From assembly GCF_018918205.1 (NCBI RefSeq), contig NZ_JAHLQB010000068.1, positions 1 through 40,445 on the forward strand: a DNA stretch of 40,445 nucleotides, read 5' to 3'. The DNA is from Lachnoclostridium sp. MSJ-17. Lineage in GTDB: Bacteria > Bacillota > Clostridia > Oscillospirales > Acutalibacteraceae. Of the stretch, positions 33,509 through 40,409 are shown one piece after another; within the stretch, counting starts at the first letter, position 1; each line of letters opens with the position of its first letter. The position numbers were made by a program, and so were the translations under genes. The notes beneath the pieces are model-generated. The model had not been told where the DNA came from. It made no database searches and saw nothing but the letters and a program-made list of their open reading frames with translations.

Positions 33509-34081
33509 TCAATCCTCATAAACAGTAAACTGCGGTGTATCGGGCGGTGTCTGTAATGCATCTGCATCCGGTACGCTTTGCTGTGGGGTATCAGCCGCTA
33601 TGTTGGGAGGCAATATCTCCGGTATTTTGCTGTTATCCAGTATTTCGGAAAACTGAGATAGATTTTCACTTCCCGGCTTTGCCGGAATGGAAATAGACTC
33701 CATTTTTGACAGACTGGGCCAATCACGTCCGCTGGATGTCGGAGTCGAACCGTAATTGGAAGCGGAAGTATAGGAAACGTGAGAAGAATGACTATCGTGT
33801 GAACCGTGAGTCGCGTGATTATTATGTGTATTACTATGAGTGGAGTGGGTGTAATGCGTATTGTGGCTGCCATGTTGACTGTTCGAGGTTCTGTGTGTCG
33901 AATGGGTTCGGTGGGTGGAATGCGTTCTATGTGCAGCATACGCCGTATCCGCCAGTAATACGCCCAAAACAATTACCATTCCTCCGATTGCCAGCGCCTT
34001 GCTTCTGGTGATGCTGCCGTCTTCGTCCTCAAAGAAATCCTGTATGGATTTTTTTATCTTGGGAAATTTATCATCCTTCAT
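33509..34081 (-). CDS. hxsA: His-Xaa-Ser/Thr repeat protein HxsA, presumed substrate of the radical SAM pair
   Basis: The 190-residue protein has a charged N-terminus (1-28) and a membrane or signal helix (about 29-48, LAIGGMVIVLGVLLADTAYA) with an Ala-Tyr-Ala signal-peptidase-like site. Its repeat region has His at 51, 54, 57, 60, 63; 70, 73, 76, 79, 82; and 86, 89, 92, 95, 98, 101: 16 His in three blocks with an exact period of 3 (HxT or HxS). A Ser/Pro-rich tail follows. This is the hallmark of HxsA in the predicted His-Xaa-Ser peptide-modification system of Haft and colleagues. Here Thr is the more common third residue. The start overlaps the MORN gene's stop (TAATG). The modification chemistry is not known to me. 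Confidence 0.85.
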   Translation of the reverse strand: MKDDKFPKIKKSIQDFFEDEDGSITRSKALAIGGMVIVLGVLLADTAYAAHRTHSTHRTHSTHRTSNSQHGSHNTHYTHSTHSNTHNNHATHGSHDSHSSHVSYTSASNYGSTPTSSGRDWPSLSKMESISIPAKPGSENLSQFSEILDNSKIPEILPPNIAADTPQQSVPDADALQTPPDTPQFTVYED

Positions 34082-35007
34082 TATTTTTCCTCAACTTTTG
34101 TACATTCGCCATCTGACCATGTAGTGCGATATTTCACATCTGCGGTTTCATAGTAGGTACATGTACCGTCGGGTACACCGTTATCAAATTCGCCGTCCAA
34201 TCTCGGATAATCATCTTCACTGTAATAATATGTACCTTTTCCGGACATTTTGTCCTTTGACCACGCGCCGGAATACCGAGCGCCATCGTCCCATGTGTAG
34301 GTACCGTCACCATTACGCTTGCTCGCGGAAAAGCTGCCCGAATATTTGTCTCCGTTACCATAATTAACAGTACCTGTTCCGCTGAATTTTCCGTCTGAAA
34401 CGGTTCCGTAGAACGAGTCTCCTGATGCAAGTTCAATCGAAACCTTGTCGTTAAGTTTGCCATCGGCTACGGTTCGTTTGAGTGTGTATTTTTCTCCGGT
34501 TACCGTATACTCACCGCTGTCAAACCGATTATCGGCAAAAGTCCCGCTGAGTACCGAGCCGTCGGCAAAGGTATATTCTCCTCTGCCATTCATCTTGTCC
34601 TCCAACCACACGCCCTTATACACATCGCCGTTTTCCCAAGTGAATGTACCGTAACCACCTCTTTTTGAATCGGTATACTCACCATCATAAACTCCGACGC
34701 CATTGAAAATCATTTTTCCTTCGCCGTCCATTTTAGACTCCAGCCAGTCGCCGGCATAGATTTCACCTGACAAGAAATTAAACTGACCTTTACCCTCAAA
34801 AATTCCGTCTATGATATCGCCGATATAGGAGCCGTCAGCGGTCTCTGTATAAGTTTTGTGTTCGGTTATCTCTCCTGATAACGCGTTAACGTTTACCTCT
34901 ACTCCCTTTGTTTTTTCCATCACTTTGAAAGCCGCAAAGGTCGCTCCGTATACCAGTAGGAATGAACCGATTCCAATAATGATTTTGTGTGGGGTTTTCA
35001 ATTTCAT
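34081..35007 (-). CDS. Membrane-anchored MORN-repeat protein in the Hxs operon
   Basis: The 308-residue product has an N-terminal membrane helix (IIIGIGSFLLVYGATFAAF) and then about ten MORN-type repeats (Y.G.W....GxGxY pattern), for example GVYDGEYTDSKRGGYGTFTW and GDVYKGVWLEDKMNGRGEYTF. MORN repeats form an extended beta-sheet that mediates protein or lipid contacts. ATG 35007 is chosen because GAGGAAA precedes it and the helix follows immediately; an upstream extension into hxsB is rejected. It lies 10 bp after hxsB and overlaps hxsA by one base, so it is an integral part of the operon. MORN proteins are not part of the Hxs core set as I know it. Confidence 0.88.
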   Translation of the reverse strand: MKLKTPHKIIIGIGSFLLVYGATFAAFKVMEKTKGVEVNVNALSGEITEHKTYTETADGSYIGDIIDGIFEGKGQFNFLSGEIYAGDWLESKMDGEGKMIFNGVGVYDGEYTDSKRGGYGTFTWENGDVYKGVWLEDKMNGRGEYTFADGSVLSGTFADNRFDSGEYTVTGEKYTLKRTVADGKLNDKVSIELASGDSFYGTVSDGKFSGTGTVNYGNGDKYSGSFSASKRNGDGTYTWDDGARYSGAWSKDKMSGKGTYYYSEDDYPRLDGEFDNGVPDGTCTYYETADVKYRTTWSDGECTKVEEK

Positions 35008-35017
35008 TGATGTTTCC

Positions 35018-36412
35018 TCAGTTTGCCCAAGATTTAAGGATATTGATTTTCCGATCGTCACCTTCTTCGATAACATTAAAAATCAAATCCATGATTCCCT
35101 TATATACCTCGCATCGAAAATCCTTGCTGTTCTTCTCATAAAGATTGCCCGCCGCCGCGTAATTCACAACAGGACACACACCGCAGTACGGCTGATAAAC
35201 ACATCTCGCGCATTTTGGAAGCGATTCCACAACGGATGCTTTACATACCGCTGCACATACGGGAGAACAAACACAATCTTGAAATGAATCTGTCAGCACA
35301 TTTCCGAGCCGAAAGGTTTGATCACCCATTTCCGACATCATTCTGCCCTCATCGCAAGTGTACACGCTGCCGTCATGATAGTAACTCATCTGACCGATTC
35401 CTGCACCGCAAGGAGAACGCAGCTCCATATAATTGTCGGCATAGTGATAAAAAATTTTCTTGATAAAATACCCTGCGTGTGTTTCGGAAAAATATTCTCC
35501 GCGCAGGTTAAGTTCCATGATGTAATCAAAGGCAGCTCGATAGAACGTCAAAAATTGTTCTGAAGTATAGCCTAAAGAACGCCATGATGAATCCGCTAAA
35601 CCCAATGGTGTCAGCGGTCGGAGAAAAATCGTATTAATACCAAGTTGCCTGTACTGGTTGATAATCTCACGCGGATAGCTCAGGCTGTAATTAGTGGTTG
35701 TTTGAATTGCCCCGATTTTAATTTGCCTTTGTTTGAGTGACAGTATTTTTGCTACAACATCATTGTAACTGCCAAGGCCGTTACTGCGAAAAGGTCGGTT
35801 ATGGTTATGGACATTTTCAGGGCCGTCGAGAGATGTGCAAATCGACACACTATTCTCTGTCAGATATTGCAGCTTTTTTTCATTCAAATGAACGAGGTTT
35901 GTCACTATGGTGTATTGAATTATTTTGTCGCGGTTAATTTTCTTGCTGTATTCAATCATCTCTTTAACCACTTCAAAATTCAACAGAGGTTCTCCGCCTT
36001 GAAATTCAAATGTCAGATTTTTGTTGGGAGACTGCATAGCGAATGCAACTGCTTTTCTGCCGGTTTCCGCCGTCATAGATTGGTTCAGTGAAGAATCACT
36101 GCTGTGAGCCTGACAATAAACGCAGTCAAGATTGCACTTATTTGTCACAGCAAAGATGTGAAGAGAAGTGCCGCCCAGACAATACTCCTTCATGCCCCTC
36201 AGCCACGGCGCATTCTCCTTGACAAACAGTTCTATCGGCTGTTCAATCAAAAAACCGTTCTCAGCCAATAGCTGTTTTTCAGGGTTGTTGTTGCTGACGC
36301 GATTGTGAACCAGCTCCTCAAAGGTATTTTTTCTCACAAACTGATATTTTCCGAAATCATTTGTCAGCAAATATCCGTTTTTTCTTTTTGCAAAATTGAA
36401 GTAGTTAATCAT
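35018..36412 (-). CDS. hxsB: Radical SAM maturase HxsB with C-terminal SPASM-like cysteines
   Basis: The 464-residue enzyme presumably modifies the His-Xaa-Ser repeat protein. The N-terminal ~85 residues (NGYLLTNDFGKYQFV...) form the HxsB-type leader domain. LHIFAVTNKCNLDCVYCQ carries the radical SAM CxxxCxxC (Cys 93, 97, 100), and FQGGEPLLNF is the SAM-binding GGEP. The C-terminus has many cysteines (CGAG...CDEGRM...CVCSPVCAAVCKASV...CARCVYQPYCGVCP), as in SPASM domains that hold extra Fe-S clusters. ATG 36412 overlaps the end of hxsC by 8 bp; an in-frame TTG at 36430 is possible but less likely. The pairing with hxsC and hxsD supports the family call. Confidence 0.88.
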   Translation of the reverse strand: MINYFNFAKRKNGYLLTNDFGKYQFVRKNTFEELVHNRVSNNNPEKQLLAENGFLIEQPIELFVKENAPWLRGMKEYCLGGTSLHIFAVTNKCNLDCVYCQAHSSDSSLNQSMTAETGRKAVAFAMQSPNKNLTFEFQGGEPLLNFEVVKEMIEYSKKINRDKIIQYTIVTNLVHLNEKKLQYLTENSVSICTSLDGPENVHNHNRPFRSNGLGSYNDVVAKILSLKQRQIKIGAIQTTTNYSLSYPREIINQYRQLGINTIFLRPLTPLGLADSSWRSLGYTSEQFLTFYRAAFDYIMELNLRGEYFSETHAGYFIKKIFYHYADNYMELRSPCGAGIGQMSYYHDGSVYTCDEGRMMSEMGDQTFRLGNVLTDSFQDCVCSPVCAAVCKASVVESLPKCARCVYQPYCGVCPVVNYAAAGNLYEKNSKDFRCEVYKGIMDLIFNVIEEGDDRKINILKSWAN

Positions 36413-37532
36413 CTTTTTCACCGTGTACAATCGGATGCACCGCAGGCTTGTAGAACCTCATCGTCGCTTTAAAAATACCGCAGCAGGCATTTTTCATTTC
36501 GCACTTTTCGCATGATGGATAAAATACAGATTTATACGCAGAAATACTTTTTTGCGCAATCGGCCAATAGCTCTTATCAATCATACAGTACGGAAAGTTG
36601 TATAAACCAACGTCAATGCCGCTGCGTATCAACAGCTTGATCGCTGCTTTGGAAGCTTGAAACGCATCTTCGTATGATAACAATACCTTGTCGGCATTGA
36701 TAACGCAATTTCCGCGCATTTCCAGCCCGACAAAATTTACTACTGTAACAGACGGAAAATGATGCGCTATATATGCAGCAATCCCGGTGATATCATCCCT
36801 GTTCAATTTACTGACAACAATCCGCAATTCCAGTTCTATTTTTTCTTTCAACAAGGCTTTTATCGCGCGGATAGTTTGATGAAAGCTGCCCTGTGCCCTT
36901 GTGATATAATCGTGTTTTGCAGCAGTGCTGCCATGCAAGGGTATCGCCACACGTAAACAATCAGGTTTACTATTCAGAAATCTTTCCATAAAGTTGCGGT
37001 CACCGAGCGTTCTTCCGTTCGTCAATAACAGAATCTTAGTCTGAGGTAATTCTTTTTTGACTGTATTCATCAGTCGTATAAAAGAATCCTCTCCGATCAA
37101 GGTAGGTTCTCCACCCGTGACTGTAAAATAATACAAATCTTTCGGCATATGACGGACAACTGTTTCGAGCTGCTCAACCGTCAGATGATTATGGTGCCGC
37201 CTTTCATTGTCTCCCGCAGGACACATAATACAGTTTGAATTACAGGCAGAAGTAGTTGCAATTCCCGCGTCACCGTCAAACGACGAATACCAGCGGTAGA
37301 CAATACCGTTTTCATTGATATCTAATACATCAAATTCATGAATCTGCTCCATGCGCCTCTTTTCTTCTGATGTAAAAGGAATCATTATATTATCCGGAAG
37401 AAGTAATAAAGAATCCTCTTTCAAAACACCAGCTGAAAGCCCCGCAGAGAGCCATATATCCGCTTTTTCAATTTCCTTGATGACGGTGAAGATGCGGTAA
37501 CCGCCATGATATTGACTAAGATAACTTACCAT
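36405..37532 (-). CDS. hxsC: Radical SAM maturase HxsC
   Basis: The 375-residue enzyme is the second radical SAM partner. GIATTSACNSNCIMCPAG gives CxxxCxxC (Cys 97, 101, 104); FTVTGGEPTL is the GGEP motif, and KILLLTNGR follows in the usual place. C-terminal Cys (CEKCEMKNACCG) could hold an auxiliary cluster. The frame is open upstream to 37640, but ATG 37532 overlaps the A24 peptidase stop (ATGGTAA) and fits the family length of about 370. HxsB/HxsC pairs are diagnostic of the His-Xaa-Ser system. The reaction is unknown. Confidence 0.87.
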   Translation of the reverse strand: MVSYLSQYHGGYRIFTVIKEIEKADIWLSAGLSAGVLKEDSLLLLPDNIMIPFTSEEKRRMEQIHEFDVLDINENGIVYRWYSSFDGDAGIATTSACNSNCIMCPAGDNERRHHNHLTVEQLETVVRHMPKDLYYFTVTGGEPTLIGEDSFIRLMNTVKKELPQTKILLLTNGRTLGDRNFMERFLNSKPDCLRVAIPLHGSTAAKHDYITRAQGSFHQTIRAIKALLKEKIELELRIVVSKLNRDDITGIAAYIAHHFPSVTVVNFVGLEMRGNCVINADKVLLSYEDAFQASKAAIKLLIRSGIDVGLYNFPYCMIDKSYWPIAQKSISAYKSVFYPSCEKCEMKNACCGIFKATMRFYKPAVHPIVHGEKDD

Positions 37533-38533
37533 AAAAAACCAATTACAATATAAGCTATGTATCCTGTTGTAATGAATACAGCAAACGGAATTTTTCGAAG
37601 AATCACAATGGTTTCTTGTCCGTATTTGGAATCCGCCCAACGGATAATGCTCTCAGCTTCCTCTTGTGAAATACGCGAACCCATGTTCTCAGAGGTTGTC
37701 TGAGGCAGACCCTTTACCCTTGACTGCGTAAATCGGAAAACAGTCGCATAAGACAATACCATGCCTGCTCTTACGTCTTTCGTTTTTATTTCACGATAAT
37801 TGTATCTTCCTGCAAAAAAACGAAGCGCAATAACAAGCAACACTATCAATAACGGACGTACATCAAAAGCCGCTGTATGGTTCAGAACAAAAAGAATAAT
37901 ATCGGCAGTACAGATAACGGAACAAATAATAATACATATGACATTATGTAAAAATTTCATCTTGCCAAAAAGCAAAACCAAAACAGCATTAAGAAACATG
38001 AAAACGCCGATATACTCGCTGTAAATCGCTTTCAATGCAAATCTTATCACCGCCTGTACTGCCATTGTAAACGCAACACAGGAAACAAACGGAATCAGTT
38101 TGATTTTTTGAGTGACTTGATAGGTTTTTTCTTTCTTTATCAGGAAAACAACCGACTGAACGACCAAAAACAGAAATGTGAACGAAAAAGCTCCGATAAA
38201 TATCATGATTGCGGGCAGCGGTATTCTATGCTTCAGGCATTCTACGGGTGTCAGTGCGGATAGTAATACAAACAATTTCACATCACCGCCTGCCCATATT
38301 CTTAACAGATACATTAACATCGCAATAACCGATGCCGAAACAATATGCAACAAGAATATCGGAAGCTGATCCACTCCCGAAAGCATAAATAATATCACGT
38401 TACCGATAAGTGCACCTACCGTGCCGATAAAAATTACAATATTTGGGATAATACCTTTTTTAATATCAAAAAAGGTACAATATCCCCCAACAAAAATCAG
38501 TGCGCTGATCAGAAAACTCTCTACATAAATCAT
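37526..38533 (-). CDS. A24-family (prepilin-type) aspartic membrane peptidase in the Hxs operon
   Basis: The 335-residue polytopic protein (about eight hydrophobic segments) has the two catalytic-Asp motifs of prepilin/preflagellin peptidases: FFDIKKGIIPN (Asp23) and IWAGGDVKLF (GxxD-type, Asp84). Both are near the N-terminus, as in TadV/CpaA-like members. The C-terminal ~160 residues are extra: more membrane segments and a soluble loop (DVRAGMVLSY...ISQEEAESIIRWADSKYG). No pilin or Tad genes are nearby, so its substrate may be an operon product, possibly HxsA or another N-terminally anchored protein. It starts 2 bp after the short hxsD-like gene and overlaps hxsC by 7 bp. Confidence 0.83.
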   Translation of the reverse strand: MIYVESFLISALIFVGGYCTFFDIKKGIIPNIVIFIGTVGALIGNVILFMLSGVDQLPIFLLHIVSASVIAMLMYLLRIWAGGDVKLFVLLSALTPVECLKHRIPLPAIMIFIGAFSFTFLFLVVQSVVFLIKKEKTYQVTQKIKLIPFVSCVAFTMAVQAVIRFALKAIYSEYIGVFMFLNAVLVLLFGKMKFLHNVICIIICSVICTADIILFVLNHTAAFDVRPLLIVLLVIALRFFAGRYNYREIKTKDVRAGMVLSYATVFRFTQSRVKGLPQTTSENMGSRISQEEAESIIRWADSKYGQETIVILRKIPFAVFITTGYIAYIVIGFLW

Positions 38534-38534
38534 T

Positions 38535-38744
38535 TTACTGCCTATTCTTGTAACTCAAATCAATCAGGTAGTTTTCAAATTCTCTGATTGTATCATCTTC
38601 ATCATACACACAAGCACAGAACTTACAGTTATATACATCAGCTTCTTCGGAAACGGAAATATCCGCAATTTCAGAAAACGCATTGACTGATTGAAAGATA
38701 TTTGTAAGAGAAAACAATTCCTTTTTCAGTTTGAGATCACTCAT
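38535..38744 (-). CDS. Short HxsD-like protein
   Basis: This encodes a 69-residue acidic protein (MSDLKLKKELFSLTNIFQ...) starting at ATG 38744, overlapping the hxsD stop by 8 bp. By eye it parallels the first ~70 residues of the neighbouring HxsD: KKEL(Y/F)...(V/I)FQ, then a beta-rich middle and F(S/E)N.(M/L)I(E/D)..S...R near its end. It stops just before HxsD's REEI...T.NIRQILFARSMAST segment. A truncated tandem paralogue is therefore suggested, but the similarity is weak. It contains a CKFCAC cysteine cluster that HxsD lacks. The function is unknown. Confidence 0.65.
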   Translation of the reverse strand: MSDLKLKKELFSLTNIFQSVNAFSEIADISVSEEADVYNCKFCACVYDEDDTIREFENYLIDLSYKNRQ

Positions 38745-39084
38745 TTTCAAACCAATCCTTCATCGCTGATTTATCATCTTCGTACATATCATTTTCGTCG
38801 TTTTCTTCTTCAAAAATAACGGTAGACGCCATTGAACGTGCAAACAAAATTTGCCGGATATTGTTTGTCTGATTACAAATTTCTTCTCTCGCTGATTCTT
38901 CTATCATCTGATTGGAAAACAAAGAAGCATAATCCCGAGTATCAGAACCATCTTTCGGACGAATGCTGACAATATATTCTTTTTCGTCACAATCCAAATG
39001 AATATATGCATTATCCGTTAATCGGTAGCATGCCTGAAACAGCACATTCTTTGGATATAATTCTTTCTTGTATCTGATTTCCAT
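38737..39084 (-). CDS. hxsD: His-Xaa-Ser system protein HxsD
   Basis: The 115-residue soluble protein is the first gene of the Hxs operon. ATG 39084 (MEIRYKKELYPKN) has AAGGAG 8 bases upstream, so a further upstream ATG is rejected. The family pattern is visible: KELYPKNVLFQACYRLTDNAYIHLD, EYIVSIRPKD, then REEICNQTNNIRQILFARSMAST (the 'LLNDYxLRE...' region of HxsD). HxsD probably acts as an accessory or peptide-recognition factor for the radical SAM pair; that is inference. The tail is very acidic. Confidence 0.82.
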   Translation of the reverse strand: MEIRYKKELYPKNVLFQACYRLTDNAYIHLDCDEKEYIVSIRPKDGSDTRDYASLFSNQMIEESAREEICNQTNNIRQILFARSMASTVIFEEENDENDMYEDDKSAMKDWFENE

Positions 39085-39126
39085 ATTCAGTGCTCCTTGT
39101 AAATTCACACATCAATATATGTTTAT

Positions 39127-39155
39127 ATTATAATTGACAACTCTGTCAATTTCAA
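39127..39155 (-). promoter_or_regulatory. Hxs operon promoter with an operator-like palindrome in the spacer
   Basis: On the minus strand TTGAAA (39155-39150) and TATAAT (39132-39127) are separated by 17 bases, about 45 bp before hxsD. A perfect inverted repeat ATTGACA-4-TGTCAAT (39133-39150) fills the spacer exactly, suggesting a dimeric repressor site. No regulator is encoded within the operon; the XRE protein's own palindrome (32375-32400) is different in sequence. Confidence 0.8.
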
Positions 39156-39267
39156 GAGAAAACAACATCTTATTTGACTCAAAAACCGCCTATTCGTTTT
39201 TTATTTATTCTGGACTTTCAAAAGCTCATGTGGTATTGTGTCTTGCTGAGAAAGCGAGGTGAGCAAA

Positions 39268-39540
39268 ATGACCACTCTGGAAAAATTTTATTACGGGAAT
39301 ATCATTCCACATGAAAATCCAATCATCAAGGGCAGCGAGTATGACATGGCAAACAGGCTCGTTGTCCGTCACGATGAAGCATTGACAGCTACGCTGACGG
39401 AACAGCAGAAGGAAACATTCCAAAAATTCAAGGAAAGTTACCTTGAGCTATTGACCCTCGGAGAACGCGACGCGTTCATCCGGGGGTTTTCTCTCGGTAT
39501 CAAAATCGCGGTAGAAGCATTGAGCTACGGCAAAACCTGA
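39268..39540 (+). CDS. DUF6809-like mobile-element protein
   Basis: The 90-residue soluble helical protein MTTLEKFYYGNIIPHENP... has the pattern LEK(F/L)YYGNI.P.E....GSEY, a central LTATLTEQQKETFQKF and a terminal FIRGFSLGIKIAVEAL. This is typical of small proteins (DUF6809) found in clostridial integrative elements and phages. ATG 39268 is preferred: GAGGTG lies 6 bases upstream. It is divergent from the Hxs operon, with a weak promoter (TGGACT-17-TATTGT). The function is unknown. Confidence 0.75.
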   Translation: MTTLEKFYYGNIIPHENPIIKGSEYDMANRLVVRHDEALTATLTEQQKETFQKFKESYLELLTLGERDAFIRGFSLGIKIAVEALSYGKT

Positions 39541-39546
39541 CGCTCC

Positions 39547-39574
39547 CTGTTTTGCCCCGTGTCGCGCAAAACAG
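39547..39574. repeat. Inverted repeat after the DUF6809-like gene
   Basis: CTGTTTTGC (39547-39555) is exactly complementary to GCAAAACAG (39566-39574), with a 10-base GC-rich loop. No T run follows in either direction, so it is not a standard terminator. It could be a protein or RNA structure site. Confidence 0.5.
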
Positions 39575-39675
39575 AAAATCGGATACGAACCCAACCTCAC
39601 CAAACAAAGCCCACACAGGCGATTTGTCGCGGTTTGTGGGGCGCAATATTGACCATAAGAATCAAACACAGTAAG

Positions 39676-39719
39676 CAGCGCATGAGTTGGCAATTTGCCG
39701 ATTCATGTGCTGATTTTTT
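39676..39719 (+). terminator. Terminator downstream of the DUF6809-like gene
   Basis: CAGCGCATGA (39676-39685) pairs with TCATGTGCTG (39703-39712) with one G-U. The loop contains a nested GGCA/TGCC hairpin. The sequence ATTTTTTG follows. Confidence 0.8.
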
Positions 39720-39790
39720 GTGCAATCATACAAAGATTTATGTATCTGAAATATTTTTTCCTTAATCGGTTGTTTACCCCCATGTTTTTT

Positions 39791-40167
39791 CCTATACAAG
39801 TGAAGGGGAAAATTTTATCCGACCAAAACCGAAAAAAGTGTGCAATAAAGAAGTAGTAGGGCAACAAATTGCCTTATGTAATATCCTACAAAAAATCTAT
39901 GTCTATTTTAGTTAAAACAGAAAAGATTTTCTTTTCACCTTAATTTCAATAAAAAAAGTGTGGAATAAAAAGTAGAGGACAAATTTTTCTAAACAACAAT
40001 TGTAAAAAACGATTGGCGTTTTTAGCAAAGCGTAAAAAATATTTTTCTTTGTAAAATGGTTCTAAGAAAGCCCTTCTCGTCGGCTATATAGTGAAGGGAA
40101 AAATAGTACGCATAAATTTTGAAAAAAGTGTGGAATAGAGAAGTAGAGGGGCAAATCATCAATTGCC
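39791..40167 (+). repeat. Three direct repeats in non-coding AT-rich DNA (iteron-like)
   Basis: The core GAAAAAAGTGTGGAATA, extending to AAGTAGAGG.CAAA, occurs at 39831, 39951 and 40121 (a few mismatches each). Copies 1 and 3 are longer: about 85 bp each, beginning with TATA.A.GTGAAGGG (about 39793 and 40085) and ending ATTGCC, exactly 290 bp apart. A degraded fourth copy may lie near 40250. No coding potential is seen. Repeats in the same orientation before a mobile-element region suggest binding sites for a replication or control protein. Confidence 0.7.
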
Positions 40168-40297
40168 GTAATGTTTCACAAAAGTCACAGCTCTCGTTTG
40201 TGCACAACAGAGAAAGACATTTTTTTATTTTTTACCCACCCCGAAACAGACAAAAAATGTACTGAATAGTGAAAGGACTGTTTCAAAACCGTAAAGA

Positions 40298-40360
40298 GGG
40301 ACGATAAGTACGGTATGTACGATATTTAGGGGGTGCCTGAAATATCGTCTTTATCGTCCC
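40298..40360 (+). other. Nested stem-loop at the right edge
   Basis: GGGACGATAA (40298-40307) pairs with TTATCGTCCC (40351-40360), and inside it ACGATATTT (40319-40327) pairs with AAATATCGT (40340-40348). The result is a 63-bp two-level cruciform or RNA hairpin. There is no T run, so it is not a terminator. It may be a leader RNA structure, an origin or a protein-binding site. Confidence 0.6.
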
Positions 40361-40380
40361 AACCGTCCCTAACCAAACGG

Positions 40381-40409
40381 TGCCGACGTCGCGCCCCGTG
40401 TGCCGACGT
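40381..40409 (+). repeat. Short direct repeat TGCCGACGT at 20-bp spacing
   Basis: TGCCGACGT occurs at 40381-40389 and 40401-40409, exactly two helical turns apart, in GC-rich sequence unlike the AT-rich flank. It is possibly a binding site in the same control region. Confidence 0.45.

Noticed and set aside
39448-39693. 81-codon minus-strand frame
   Set aside because: It overlaps the DUF6809-like gene, an inverted repeat and a terminator; Cys/Arg-rich shadow without family signs.
39791-40167. Possible CRISPR array
   Set aside because: Only three imperfect repeats at 120 and 170 bp spacing, so not regular; no cas genes.
40022-40207. 61-codon minus-strand frame in the repeat region
   Set aside because: It spans one of the direct repeats, has no Shine-Dalgarno and no family resemblance.
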